The position numbers and the translations under genes are program-made. This document shows, piece by piece, positions 25,101-33,184 of a stretch of DNA of 64,000 nt. The notes below the pieces were generated by a model. The model made no database searches. It saw only the letters and a list, made by a program, of their open reading frames with translations, and was not told the origin of the DNA. Origin of the DNA: Mycolicibacterium holsaticum DSM 44478 = JCM 12374 (lineage in GTDB: Bacteria; Actinomycetota; Actinomycetes; Mycobacteriales; Mycobacteriaceae); NCBI RefSeq assembly GCF_019645835.1, contig NZ_CP080998.1, forward strand, positions 4,092,001-4,156,000. The letters run 5' to 3'. Positions within the stretch are counted from its first letter, which is position 1. Every line of letters begins with the position of its first letter.

Positions 25101-26674
25101 TGCCCGCGGCGTTCACCGAGTCGGTCCACGACCCGCTCGACGAACTGCTCGGCCGCTACGCGCGCACGCACGGTCCGTTCACCACCGCAGACGCCGCGGG
25201 CCGATTCGGGCTCGGGCTGCGGGTCAGCGCCGACGTGCTGAGTCGAATGGCGATCGACGGCAAGCTGATCCGCGGCGAGTTCACCGACGCCGCGACGGCG
25301 GCCGAGGGTGAACAGTGGTGTGACGCCGATGTTCTCAAGATTTTGCGACGCAGGTCGTTGGCCGCGCTGCGGGCCCAGGTCGAGCCGGTCAGCACCGCGG
25401 CCTACGCCCGCTTCCTGCCGTCATGGCAACAGGTCGGCTCGCACAACGCCGGCATCGACGGGCTGGCCGCCGTCATCGATCAACTCGCCGGGGTGCCGAT
25501 CCCCGCGTCGGCGGTGGAACCGCTGGTGTTCGGTCAACGGGTGCGCGACTACCAGCCGGCGATGCTCGACGAACTGCTGGCCTCCGGCGAAGTCACCTGG
25601 TCGGGCGCCGGGCAGATAGGCACCGGGGACGGTTGGGTCGCGTTCCACCACGCCGAGTCGGCCCCGATGACGTTGAGCCCGCCCGTCGAGATCGAGTTCA
25701 CCGACACCCACCGCACGATTCTGGAGACCCTCGGTGGCGGCGGCGCATACTTCTTTCGGCAGCTCGCTGACACCTTTTTTTCTCAGCTCGCCGACCACCC
25801 GACCGATGAACTCAAAGCCGCGCTGTGGGAGTTGGTGTGGGCCGGCTGGGTCACCGGCGACACGTTCGCACCGATCCGGGCGATGCTGACCGGGCCCCGC
25901 CGCGGCACCGGTCGACGCGGCGCCCCCGCGCACCGGCAACGGCAGCGGCCGCCGCGGTTGAGCCGCTACAGCGTCGCGCACGCCCAGGCCCGCAGTGCCG
26001 ATCCGACGGTGGCGGGCCGCTGGTCTGCACTGCCCGCGGTCGAGCCGGAATCGACTGTGCGGGCGCATTTTCGGGCCGAACAGTTGCTGAGCCGCCACGG
26101 TGTGCTGACCAAGGGTGCGGTGGCAGCCGAGCAGGTGCCCGGCGGCTTCGCGATGCTTTACAAGGTGCTGACGGCGTTCGAGGACGCCGGGCGCTGCCAG
26201 CGCGGCTACTTCGTCGAATCGCTGGGCGGCGCCCAGTTCGCGGCGGCGTCGACGGTGGACCGGTTGCGCAGTTACCTCGACGGCGTGGATCCGGAGCGCC
26301 GCGAGTATTCCGCTGTCGTGCTGGCCGCCGCCGACCCGGCCAACCCGTACGGGGCGGCGCTGCCGTGGCCGGGTCAGGGGCCGGGACGCAAAGCCGGTGC
26401 ACTGGTCGCGATCGTCGACGGAGAGCTGGTGTGGTTCCTGGAACGGGGCGGCCGCACGCTGCTGAGCTTCAGCGAGGACCCCGAAGCCCATGTCGCGGCC
26501 GCCGCGGCCCTTGCCGAGCTGATCGGCACCGGGCGCGTCTCGTCGCTGCTGGTGGAGAAGGTCAACGGCATCTCGGTGCTGGATCCGGACGCCGACGGCC
26601 AGCGCGCGGCGGTGCAGGCCGCGCTGACGGGCGCGGGCTTTTCCCGCACACCTCGCGGGTTGAGGCTGCGGTAG
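22121..26674 (+). CDS. lhr: large helicase-related protein Lhr
   Basis: A 1517-residue superfamily 2 ATP-dependent 3'-5' DNA/RNA-DNA helicase. Walker A is [16 protein letters not shown] (about residues 46-61) and Walker B is [19 protein letters not shown]. Motif VI is [16 protein letters not shown], with [20 protein letters not shown] before it. A winged-helix and Lhr-specific domain follow, and the long C-terminal extension is typical of full-length mycobacterial Lhr. Length is close to the 1513 residues of the M. tuberculosis protein. In mycobacteria lhr belongs to the mitomycin-inducible DNA repair response, and here it is followed after two bases by nei2. Confidence 0.96.
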   Translation: MSSTALSRFSELTRQWFAGTFAEPTPAQAQAWAAIADGDNTLVIAPTGSGKTLAAFLWAIDRLAVSQPRRPGAGTRVLYVSPLKALAVDVERNLRTPLTGIGRIAERRGASAPDITVGVRSGDTPPKQRRELIVHPPDILITTPESLFLMLTSSARETLAEVQTVIVDEVHAVAATKRGAHLALSLERLDQLTDKPAQRIGLSATVRPPEEVARFLSGQRRTTIVAPAAAKTFDLSVQVPVPDMANLENNTIWPDVEHRIVDLIEAHNSSIVFANSRRLAERLTSRLNEISAERSEPTAREGSDAVPDAHNRHVGGGAPAQLMGSGTSYGAPTLLARAHHGSVSKEQRAQVEDDLKSGRLKAVVATSSLELGIDMGAVDLVIQVEAPPSVASGLQRIGRAGHQVGEISQGVLFPKHRTDLIGCAVTVKRMLAGEIESMRVPTNPLDVLAQHTVAACALEPLDADGWFDTVRRSAPFATLPRSAFEATLDLLSGKYPSTEFAELRPRLVYDRDTGTLTARPGAQRLAVTSGGAIPDRGLFTVYLATDSEKPSRVGELDEEMVYESRPGDVISLGATSWRITEITHDRVLVIPAPGQPARLPFWRGDGVGRPAELGAAVGQFTGELAQLGRGEFDTRCRTMGFDEYAVDNLWRLLDDQRQATGVVPSDTTLVVERFRDELGDWRVILHSPYGLRVHGPLALAVSRRLRERYGIEEKPTASDDGIIVRLPDTDEAAPGADLFVFDADEIEPIVTAEVGGSALFASRFRECAARALLLPRRHPGKRSPLWHQRQRAAQLLDVAHKYPDFPIVLEAVRECLQDVYDVPALTELMHRVVQRRLRVLEVETATPSPFAASLLFGYVGAFMYEGDSPLAERRAAALSLDSVLLAELLGRVELRELLDPQVIATTTRQLQHLAEDRLARDAEAVADLLRLLGPLTEHEVAERATTADVAGWLDGLRAAKRALTVTFADETWWVAVEDIGLLRDGVGVAVPVGVPAAFTESVHDPLDELLGRYARTHGPFTTADAAGRFGLGLRVSADVLSRMAIDGKLIRGEFTDAATAAEGEQWCDADVLKILRRRSLAALRAQVEPVSTAAYARFLPSWQQVGSHNAGIDGLAAVIDQLAGVPIPASAVEPLVFGQRVRDYQPAMLDELLASGEVTWSGAGQIGTGDGWVAFHHAESAPMTLSPPVEIEFTDTHRTILETLGGGGAYFFRQLADTFFSQLADHPTDELKAALWELVWAGWVTGDTFAPIRAMLTGPRRGTGRRGAPAHRQRQRPPRLSRYSVAHAQARSADPTVAGRWSALPAVEPESTVRAHFRAEQLLSRHGVLTKGAVAAEQVPGGFAMLYKVLTAFEDAGRCQRGYFVESLGGAQFAAASTVDRLRSYLDGVDPERREYSAVVLAAADPANPYGAALPWPGQGPGRKAGALVAIVDGELVWFLERGGRTLLSFSEDPEAHVAAAAALAELIGTGRVSSLLVEKVNGISVLDPDADGQRAAVQAALTGAGFSRTPRGLRLR

Positions 26675-26676
26675 CG

Positions 26677-27438
26677 ATGCCCGAAGGCGACACCGTCTGG
26701 CACACCGCCGTTCTCCTGCGTGACGCGCTCGCGGGAAAAACCCTGACGCGCTGCGACGTCCGCGTGCCGCGCTACGCCACCGTCGACCTGGCGGGTCAGG
26801 TTGTCGACGAAGTGCTCAGCCGGGGCAAGCACCTGTTCATCCGGGCCGGCGGGGCCAGTATCCACTCGCATCTGAAGATGGAGGGCAGCTGGAAGGTCAA
26901 CCCGTTGAGCAAGCCGAGCCGGGCAGGCCACCGGATCCGAATCATCTTGGAGACCGCCGATATCCAGGCGGTGGGCATCGACCTCGGCGTACTCGAGGTG
27001 CTCGACCGTGCGCAGGACTCGGACGTGGTGGCCCATCTCGGCCCGGATCTGCTCGGCGCGGACTGGGACCCGCAGGTGGCGGTGCGCAACCTGACCGCCG
27101 AACCTCACCGCCAGCTGTCCGATGCGCTGCTGGACCAACGCGTGATGGCCGGGGTCGGCAACGTGTACTGCAACGAGTTGTGTTTTGTCACAGCCTATCT
27201 GCCGACCACACCCGTCAGCCGCGTAAAGGACCCGCTGCGTATGGTGCAACGCGCCAGGGACATGTTGTGGCTCAACCGGTCCCGGTGGAACCGCACCACC
27301 ACAGGCGACACCCGGCGCGGCAACCAGCTGTGGGTGTACGGCCGCGCGGGTGAGCCGTGCCGTCGCTGCGCCACCCCGATCGAGGTCGATCGGGGCGGCG
27401 AGCGGGTCAGCTACTGGTGCCCGGTCTGTCAGACCTGA
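26677..27438 (+). CDS. nei2: DNA glycosylase/AP lyase Nei2 (endonuclease VIII)
   Basis: A 253-residue Fpg/Nei enzyme that removes oxidised pyrimidines. The N-terminal [11 protein letters not shown] supplies the catalytic proline and glutamate. The helix-two-turn-helix is [16 protein letters not shown], and the C-terminal zinc finger has CRRCATP and WCPVCQT. The start is two bases after the lhr stop, so the pair is one transcription unit, matching M. tuberculosis Rv3296-Rv3297. The 3' end overlaps the convergent desaturase by 10 bases. Confidence 0.95.
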   Translation: MPEGDTVWHTAVLLRDALAGKTLTRCDVRVPRYATVDLAGQVVDEVLSRGKHLFIRAGGASIHSHLKMEGSWKVNPLSKPSRAGHRIRIILETADIQAVGIDLGVLEVLDRAQDSDVVAHLGPDLLGADWDPQVAVRNLTAEPHRQLSDALLDQRVMAGVGNVYCNELCFVTAYLPTTPVSRVKDPLRMVQRARDMLWLNRSRWNRTTTGDTRRGNQLWVYGRAGEPCRRCATPIEVDRGGERVSYWCPVCQT

Positions 27439-28571
27439 CCTCGCGACGGCAGCGCGAGCTTGACGATCTTGCGCACGACGGTCGCGAACTGACCCGGCAG
27501 CGACCCCGTGTTGTAGGGGATGCCGTAGCGCTCGCAGATGTCGCGAACCTGCGCGGATATCTCGGCGTGCCGGTGCGCGGGGATGTCTGGGAACAGATGG
27601 TGTTCGATCTGAAACGACAGGTTGCCCGACAGCAGGTGAAACAGCTTGTTGCCGGGGCGAGCCGAGCGACGGGGGAAGAATCCCGTCAGGTTCGCCGAAC
27701 CCAGGATCTGGCGGAAGTACCACTGACCGCGGGTCTCGGCCTTGGTTTCCTCGATGGAGAATTCCTGGACGTCGTCGGGAAAGTGCCCGCAGAAGATGAT
27801 CATGTACGACCACACGTTGCGGACCAGGTTGGCCGTCATGTTGCCCGCGAACACCCACGGCGCGAACGGGCCGGCCAGCAGCGGAAACGCGACGTAGTCC
27901 TTGAGTGTCTGCCGCCGGGTCTTGCGCCAGATACCCTGCAGGATCTCGCGTTTGTCGGCCAGCGTGATCTCACCGGCCCGGATGCGTTCGGTCTCCAGCT
28001 CGTGCAGCGCAACGCCGTACTGGAACAGCACCATCAGCAGGAATGCGTATACCGGGTTGCCCAGGAAGTAGGGCCGCCACTTCTGGTCGGGGCTCATCCG
28101 CAGAATGCCGTAGCCGACATCGCGGTCCATGCCGACGATGTTGGTGTAGGTGTGGTGCATGTAGTTGTGCGAGTGGCGCCACTGGTCGGCCGGGCACGCG
28201 GTGTCCCATTCGAACCCGCGGCTGGAGATCGCCGGATCACCCATCCAGTCGTACTGGCCGTGCATGACGTTGTGGCCGATCTCCATGTTGTCCAGGATCT
28301 TCGACAGGCTCAGCATCGCCGTGCCCGCCAGCCAGAGCGGCGGCAGGATCCCGCCGAACAGCAGCGCCCGGCCGGTGACCTCCAACGTGCGTTGCGCCTT
28401 GATGACTCCCCGGATGTAGTCGGCGTCGCGCTCGCCGAGATCGGCGATGACGCGTTCCCTGATCGCGTCGAGCTCACGGCCGAACGCCTCGGTCTGCTCG
28501 GCGGTCAGGCTCACCGGCTTGCCGCCGACGATCTTCTCGATGGTCCTGGGTGCTGTGGTGGTGACGGTCAT
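27429..28571 (-). CDS. desA3: membrane-bound fatty acid (stearoyl-CoA delta-9) desaturase, DesA3 type
   Basis: A 380-residue integral membrane di-iron desaturase. The three histidine boxes are HNVMH (residues 100-104), HSHNYMHH (133-140) and QIEHHLFP near residue 315. Two pairs of hydrophobic helices separate them. Delta-9 desaturation of stearoyl-CoA to oleoyl-CoA is the expected reaction. The upstream gene encodes an FNR-ferredoxin reductase that supplies electrons, as in M. tuberculosis Rv3229c-Rv3230c. There the genes lie elsewhere on the chromosome relative to lhr-nei, so this copy may be an inserted or paralogous set. Confidence 0.9.
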   Translation of the reverse strand: MTVTTTAPRTIEKIVGGKPVSLTAEQTEAFGRELDAIRERVIADLGERDADYIRGVIKAQRTLEVTGRALLFGGILPPLWLAGTAMLSLSKILDNMEIGHNVMHGQYDWMGDPAISSRGFEWDTACPADQWRHSHNYMHHTYTNIVGMDRDVGYGILRMSPDQKWRPYFLGNPVYAFLLMVLFQYGVALHELETERIRAGEITLADKREILQGIWRKTRRQTLKDYVAFPLLAGPFAPWVFAGNMTANLVRNVWSYMIIFCGHFPDDVQEFSIEETKAETRGQWYFRQILGSANLTGFFPRRSARPGNKLFHLLSGNLSFQIEHHLFPDIPAHRHAEISAQVRDICERYGIPYNTGSLPGQFATVVRKIVKLALPSRGQV

Positions 28572-28585
28572 TTCGACTCCTTCGG

Positions 28586-29665
28586 TTAGAGGGCGAGGTC
28601 GACGTCGCCGACGGGGACCGACACGCAGATCTGCACGTCTTCCTCCTCGGCGCTCGACATCGCGCCGGTGATCAGGTTCTTCACCGCGCCGCGGGTCTTG
28701 CGGCGGGTACAGCTGTGGCAGATGCCCATCCGGCATCCGCTTTCGGGGCTCAGCCCGGCGGCCTCGGCCTGGTCGAGCAGCGGGCGTCCGTCGTCGGTCA
28801 CGGTGAGGCCGCTTTCGGCGAAACTGACCGTGCCGCCGGAGGTTTCGGCCGAGGTGTCGAAGACGGGCGGAACGAAGCTTTCGGTGTACGCATCCGGGCG
28901 CAGCTTGCGCACCGCCGAAGCCAGCCCCGGCGGCCCGCATACGTAGACCGCGCCGGCGTCGGGCATCGCGGCGGCCAGGTGCTCGGCGCAAAACCGGCCG
29001 TGCAGGTCCGAACCCGCCGTCGTGCGCGTGTAGCCGTAGCGCACGTCGACGTCGGGCATGGCGTCCAGCTCGGCGCGGTAACACACGTCCTCGGCCGAGC
29101 GCGCGTAGTGCAGGAACGCGACCTGCCCGGCATATCCCTGCGCGCGCAGCGTGCGCAGCATCGACATCACCGGTGTGATGCCGCTGCCGCCCGACACCAA
29201 CAGGATGCGCTGCGGCCACGACGGGGGCGGACCGCTGGGCAGCGTGAAGTCCCCGCCGACGCTGTCGAGGCCGACCACCATGCCTGGCCGCGCATGCTCG
29301 TTGAGGTACGTCGACACCAGGCCGCCGTCGTGGCGGCCGATGGTCAGCTCGATGTCGGGCGCCCCGGCCGCGCTCGCCGGCGAGTACGGCCGGGTGCGAC
29401 GACGGCCGTCGATCTCGACCGTCAAGTTGATGTGCTGGCCGGCCCGAAATCCGGTGAACGCCTGATTCGGCTCCAGGGTGAGCGTGACGCTGCGCGGGGT
29501 CTGGCGGCGCACGGCGATCACCCTCGCGCGGGGATCCCGCTGGGTCCAGGTCGGGGCGACAAGCTCGGTGTATCGGTCGACGCCGTGCGGTCCGCTGAGC
29601 AGATCCACCAGCGGTGACCGCAGCACCCGGTCCCGCAGCCCCCGCGTCAAAGTTTGAGTGAACAT
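28586..29665 (-). CDS. flavin/2Fe-2S oxidoreductase, electron donor to the desaturase
   Basis: A 359-residue fusion of an FAD/NAD(P)H reductase and a C-terminal plant-type ferredoxin. FAD binding is in RTRPYSPASA and NAD(P)H binding in ILLVSGGSGITPVMSMLRTL. The 2Fe-2S ligands are in SGCRMGICHSCTRRKTRG plus a later cysteine in DVQICVSVP. It starts MFTQTLTRG and is 14 bases upstream of the desaturase in the same operon, matching the Rv3230c-Rv3229c pairing. Electrons pass from NADPH through FAD and the cluster to the di-iron centre. Confidence 0.92.
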   Translation of the reverse strand: MFTQTLTRGLRDRVLRSPLVDLLSGPHGVDRYTELVAPTWTQRDPRARVIAVRRQTPRSVTLTLEPNQAFTGFRAGQHINLTVEIDGRRRTRPYSPASAAGAPDIELTIGRHDGGLVSTYLNEHARPGMVVGLDSVGGDFTLPSGPPPSWPQRILLVSGGSGITPVMSMLRTLRAQGYAGQVAFLHYARSAEDVCYRAELDAMPDVDVRYGYTRTTAGSDLHGRFCAEHLAAAMPDAGAVYVCGPPGLASAVRKLRPDAYTESFVPPVFDTSAETSGGTVSFAESGLTVTDDGRPLLDQAEAAGLSPESGCRMGICHSCTRRKTRGAVKNLITGAMSSAEEEDVQICVSVPVGDVDLAL

Positions 29666-29759
29666 ATGTATACCGTGCGGGTCAGGACTTCCTTTGGTCA
29701 AGAGATTGCCCCAGCTTGTGGTACGTTTCACAGAGTGAACAGTCGTACGCCTAGTTCAC
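29657..29759. promoter_or_regulatory. GTGAAC/GTTCAC operator-like repeats between reductase and TetR
   Basis: AGTGAAC occurs at 29657-29663 and 29734-29740, and GTTCAC at 29754-29759. TTCAC-AGA-GTGAA (29727-29739) is a perfect inverted repeat over the GTG start of the TetR gene. The repeats border both divergent genes and resemble DesT/MadR-type acyl-CoA repressor operators. Confidence 0.5.
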
Positions 29760-30424
29760 GAACGGGCCGTTCGAGCAAGTCGAGCAAGACCAAGTCGCGA
29801 TCTCGGGACACGCTGTCCAGGGATGAGCGCAAAGAGGCCACCCGACGAGCAATCGTCGCGGCCGCGCTGCGGCTGCTCGAAGAACGCAGCTTCGCCGCGC
29901 TGAGCCTGCGCGAGGTCACCAGGGAAGCCGGCATCGTGCCCGCGGCGTTCTACCGGCACTTCGAGTCGATGGAGGCGCTGGGCCTGGTGCTCATCGACGA
30001 GTCGTTCCGCGCGCTTCGCGACATGCTGCGCGGCGCGCGCGCAGGCAAGCTCGACCCCAACCGGGTCATCGAGTCGTCGGTCGACATCCTCATCGACGGC
30101 GTGAACGAGCGGCGCGAGCACTGGCGCTTCATCGGGCGCGAACGCTCCAGCGGGCTCACCGTGCTGCGTTACGCGATCCGCACCGAGATCCGGTTGATCA
30201 CCTCCGAGCTGGCGATCGACCTGGCCCGCTTCCCCGGGCTCAACACGTGGAGCAGCGAGGACCTCAACATCCTCGCGACGTTGTTCGTCAACGCGATGAT
30301 CTCGATCGCCGAGGCCATCGAGGACGCGCACGATCCGCGCGCCCAGGACGAGATCCGGCGTATCGCGGTCAAGCAGCTGCGGATGATCGTCGTCGGCGTC
30401 ACGGGGTGGCGCAGCGCGGGTTAG
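29735..30424 (+). CDS. TetR family repressor, MadR/DesT-like
   Basis: A 229-residue protein from a GTG start. The basic N-terminal tail (RSSKSSKTKSRSRD) is followed by a helix-turn-helix with LSLREVTREAGIVPAAFYRH, characteristic of the acyl-CoA-responsive DesT/MadR subgroup. The ligand domain has WRFIGRERSSGLTVLRYAIR and ITSELAIDLARFPGLNTWS. In that subgroup the protein senses saturated versus unsaturated acyl-CoA and represses desaturases. It is divergent from the desaturase reductase with 69 bases between starts. The symbol is left blank because the paralog is uncertain. Confidence 0.82.
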   Translation: MNSRTPSSRTGRSSKSSKTKSRSRDTLSRDERKEATRRAIVAAALRLLEERSFAALSLREVTREAGIVPAAFYRHFESMEALGLVLIDESFRALRDMLRGARAGKLDPNRVIESSVDILIDGVNERREHWRFIGRERSSGLTVLRYAIRTEIRLITSELAIDLARFPGLNTWSSEDLNILATLFVNAMISIAEAIEDAHDPRAQDEIRRIAVKQLRMIVVGVTGWRSAG

Positions 30425-30434
30425 CGTGTGGCCC

Positions 30435-31220
30435 ATGCCGCATCTGGACCTGACCTACCCGCGCCCCGACGTCGCCGTGCTGACGCTGAACCGGCCCGAA
30501 AAGCTCAACGCGCTGAACTACGACCTCGTCGAGGACCTGCACGCCACCCTCGAGCGGCTCAACGCCGACAACGACTGCCGCGTCGTCGTGCTCACCGGTG
30601 CGGGCCGCGGGTTCTGCTCCGGGCTGGACCTGACCGATCGCAACCCCGACAAGGAGGGCGGCGGCACGGAGTTCCCCAGATCGGGCATGCGCTGGCAGGA
30701 ACGCATCGCCGATCTGACCGCCCGGCTGCACCGCCTGCGCCAACCGGTGATCGCCGCGGTCAACGGTGTCGCCTACGGCGGCGGGATGGGCATCGCGCTG
30801 GCCTGCGACATCCGGGTCGCCTCACAGTCGGCGCGGTTCTGCACCCAGTTCATCAAGCTCGGCCTCGGCGGCGCTGACATCGGGGTCAGCTACACGCTGC
30901 CGCGCATCGTCGGGGCGGGCCCGGCGTTCGACCTGATCCTGACGGCGCGCGCTGTCGACGCCGAGGAGGCGCTGCGGCTCGGCATGGTCTCGCGGGTCGT
31001 GCCCGACGGCGAAGCGCTCGACACCGCGCTGTCCATCGCCGAAACGCTCTGCGGCTACGGCAAGTTCGGCGTGGAGTCCACCAAACAGGTGCTGTGGGCC
31101 AACCTCGAGGCATCCAGCCTGGAGGCGGCGCTACACCTGGAGAACCGCAGCCAGATCCTGTCGTCGACCAGCGGCGAGATGCGCGCGGCTAGCGAGGAGT
31201 TCCGCCGCCGTCGACAATGA
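30435..31220 (+). CDS. enoyl-CoA hydratase/isomerase family protein
   Basis: A 261-residue crotonase-fold protein. The CoA-binding and oxyanion segments are VVVLTGAGRGFCSGLDLTD and VNGVAYGGGMGIALACDIRV. The position usually holding the catalytic glutamates is in KLGLGGADIGVSYTLPRIVG, where a glycine or aspartate stands, so activity may be isomerase-like or altered. An upstream GTG at 30426 is possible. It is 10 bases after the TetR stop, probably co-transcribed, which links fatty acid turnover to the desaturase regulator. It overlaps the convergent SDR by 32 bases. Confidence 0.85.
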   Translation: MPHLDLTYPRPDVAVLTLNRPEKLNALNYDLVEDLHATLERLNADNDCRVVVLTGAGRGFCSGLDLTDRNPDKEGGGTEFPRSGMRWQERIADLTARLHRLRQPVIAAVNGVAYGGGMGIALACDIRVASQSARFCTQFIKLGLGGADIGVSYTLPRIVGAGPAFDLILTARAVDAEEALRLGMVSRVVPDGEALDTALSIAETLCGYGKFGVESTKQVLWANLEASSLEAALHLENRSQILSSTSGEMRAASEEFRRRRQ

Positions 31221-31959
31221 TCACCTGACCGGTGATGTAGCTGCCGGCGTCGGAGGCCAACAGTAGTGCGGCGCCGACCATTTCGTCGGGGGTGGCCAGC
31301 CGCTTCATCAACGTGCCGCCGACCATGTAGTCGATGGCCTGCTGCGGGTTCTTGCGCATCATGTCGGTGTCCACCGGACCTGGCGCGATGGCGTTGACCC
31401 GGATGCCGGACGTCACGAACTCGGCGGCCATCGACCGGGTGAACGACATCAGCGCGGCCTTGGCCGCAGCGTAGATGGACAGTGCGGGCGCGAAGTTGAA
31501 CGCGCCGACCGACACCATGTTGATCACCGCGGCGTGCGGGCTGGCCTTAAGATGCGGCAGCGCAGCCTGCACGAGGAACACCGGGCCGCGCAGGTTGACC
31601 TCGTGGGATTTGGCCAACGCATCGGCCGTGATCTCGCCGAGGGGTTGGGCCAGCGCGTTGGCGGCGTTGTTGACCACGACGTCGACACCGCCGAATTCGT
31701 CGGCGGTGCGCTGCACCAGCGATGCGAGGTCGTCGAGTTCGCCGAGGTGGGTGGGGACGCCGATGGCCTGACCGCCGAGGTTGCGAAGATGCTGGGCGGC
31801 TGACTCACACGCGTCGGGTTTGCGGCTGGCCACCACGACACGCGCGCCTGCCAGGACGAAGCCCTCGGCCAACGCGAGCCCGATGCCCCTGGTGCCACCG
31901 GTGACGATCACAGTGCGGTCCGTCATGTCGAACAGACGGTCAAAGGAAGTACGGTCCAC
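31189..31959 (-). CDS. short-chain dehydrogenase/reductase
   Basis: A 256-residue classical SDR. The cofactor site is TVIVTGGTRGIGLALAEGF, with VVVNNAANALAQP. The catalytic Ser-Tyr-Lys is in INMVSVGAFNFAP and SIYAAAKAALMSFTRSMAAE, and the C-terminus (NAIAPGPVDTDMM, GQVIIVDGGGTPR) is standard. The start is a GTG at 31959. A fatty acyl or steroid substrate is plausible from the neighbourhood, but the sequence alone does not define it. Confidence 0.88.
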   Translation of the reverse strand: MDRTSFDRLFDMTDRTVIVTGGTRGIGLALAEGFVLAGARVVVASRKPDACESAAQHLRNLGGQAIGVPTHLGELDDLASLVQRTADEFGGVDVVVNNAANALAQPLGEITADALAKSHEVNLRGPVFLVQAALPHLKASPHAAVINMVSVGAFNFAPALSIYAAAKAALMSFTRSMAAEFVTSGIRVNAIAPGPVDTDMMRKNPQQAIDYMVGGTLMKRLATPDEMVGAALLLASDAGSYITGQVIIVDGGGTPR

Positions 31960-31994
31960 AGCGGTCAGTCAAGCAGACCGCGATCGGCGGCCCG

Positions 31995-32375
31995 CTAGTC
32001 GGCCATGGTCCACATCGATGTGGCGATCAGATCGCCGCGCTGCAGCGCAGCCGTCCGGTGCTCGTGGATCTTGCGGTACTCGTCGTTGCTCACCATGTCG
32101 AGAAACGCCGCGGGCGAGGGATATTCGACGACGACGATCGCATCCCACCACGGCGTGGCGCCCTCGCCGATGACCTGACCAGGCGCGCTACCGGCGTAGC
32201 GCACGGCGCCGCCGACACGTTGCAGGTGCGGGCCGACCTCCTGCGCATAGCGCAGGTAGCTGTCCCGGCCACCGTTGTTGAACTGCAGCAGGTTGATCAT
32301 CACGACCGGCTCGTCGGCCGGTCTGGCCGCCAGCGCTGCGAACTGCTCGGCAGTCGGCTCCAACGGCGCGCTCAC
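31995..32375 (-). CDS. DUF1330-like dimeric alpha-beta barrel protein
   Basis: A 126-residue protein from a GTG start. The pattern EPVVMINLLQF, DSYLRYAQEVGPHLQRVGG and WDAIVVVEYPSPAAFLDMV is that of the DUF1330 ferredoxin-like fold, related to small monooxygenases and cofactor-free enzymes. No metal or cofactor site is evident. It starts one base after the stop of the proline-rich gene, so the two are co-transcribed. Function unknown. Confidence 0.75.
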   Translation of the reverse strand: MSAPLEPTAEQFAALAARPADEPVVMINLLQFNNGGRDSYLRYAQEVGPHLQRVGGAVRYAGSAPGQVIGEGATPWWDAIVVVEYPSPAAFLDMVSNDEYRKIHEHRTAALQRGDLIATSMWTMAD

Positions 32376-32376
32376 C

Positions 32377-32700
32377 TCAGGTGCATCCGGTGACGCTGAC
32401 GCGGCGGCCCACGCTCGCGCAGACGCTCACGTTCGGCGCAGGCGGTGGCGGCACATACGCCGGCGGTGGTGGTGGCGGCGGCGGGGGCGGCTCACCCGGC
32501 GGCGGGGGCGGCGGAGGTGGCGGCGGCGGCGGGGGTGGAAGCGCGTCGTTGAGGTAGGACAGCGGGTCCGCACAGCCGGTGACGTCGACGAACCTGCCGC
32601 CCACGGATCCGCACACCGTCGCGTCGGCAGAAGGGATGACCGGTTGCGTCAGGCCGCCGACGAACAACGCGGCAGCCGCCCACAGGATCACCTTGCGCAC
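32377..32700 (-). CDS. secreted proline-rich protein with duplicated cysteine motif
   Basis: A 107-residue protein with a signal peptide (KVILWAAAALFVGGLTQPV, cleavage probably after PSADA). An N-terminal motif VCGSVGGRFVDVTGCA is followed by two polyproline runs of about 14 and 10 residues split by GE. A near copy of the first motif, VCASVGRRVSVTGC, closes the protein. The paired cysteines of each motif could form a disulfide loop, giving two small heads joined by a stiff rod across or along the cell wall. The GTG start follows a strong AGGAGG by four bases. I do not recognise a named family. Confidence 0.7.
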   Translation of the reverse strand: MRKVILWAAAALFVGGLTQPVIPSADATVCGSVGGRFVDVTGCADPLSYLNDALPPPPPPPPPPPPPPGEPPPPPPPPPPAYVPPPPAPNVSVCASVGRRVSVTGCT

Positions 32701-33184
32701 ATGTCCTCCTCACCAGTTCCACTTCAGTGTGGCGTACGTCGCGTCAATTGTGGCAGTAGCCACGCCTGAGCGCGGCGGAAACCGCCGCCCTAAATTGACG
32801 CCCGCAAAATATTTGCTCCGGACGCGCCTCCTGCGTCGACCCGGAGACGGGCGGGGCTGGCAACTTCGCAGCACCGGTTTCGCGGCCGTGTTTTCGCACC
32901 CCGTTTCGCATGGTCCTAGGTGAACGCAGCTGCACCCGAACGGCCCAGCAACCGTTGGGAAAAACCAACTTCCGCCGATCCGCGATTGTGGCGGTCGCAC
33001 TGCCGCACCCGGCACCCGATGCCACCCACGTGTCTAGCCACGTAACGAACACATCGAGGTGAAAGCCGGTGGCGTCGCCACCCACTTCCCGGTATGTTTG
33101 CTGCGACGTCCGCGGCGGTCGGGGGACCTACGGGTACGGCGCCGCCACGTCGGTCTTCGCCGGATCCCAACGTGGGGAAGTTTC
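32701..33184. other. 484-base intergenic region between proline-rich gene and GH2 gene
   Basis: I find no convincing gene. It holds a perfect 7-base stem with a 3-base loop (GCGGCGG-AAA-CCGCCGC, 32772-32788) about 72 bases before the proline-rich gene, and a short AT-rich patch (AAAATATTTG near 32806) that could hold divergent promoters. The frame of the GH2 gene extends upstream to 33059, but that part lacks coding character. Confidence 0.5.

Noticed and set aside
25825..26676. Upstream extension of the nei2 frame inside lhr
   Set aside because: It is an alternative frame of lhr. Nei requires Pro and Glu directly after the initiator methionine, which fits the ATG at 26677.
33059..33184. Longer N-terminus for the GH2 protein
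   Set aside because: The ATG at 33185 has a good ribosome binding site and is followed by a signal peptide; the upstream codons are Arg-rich and unlike a leader.
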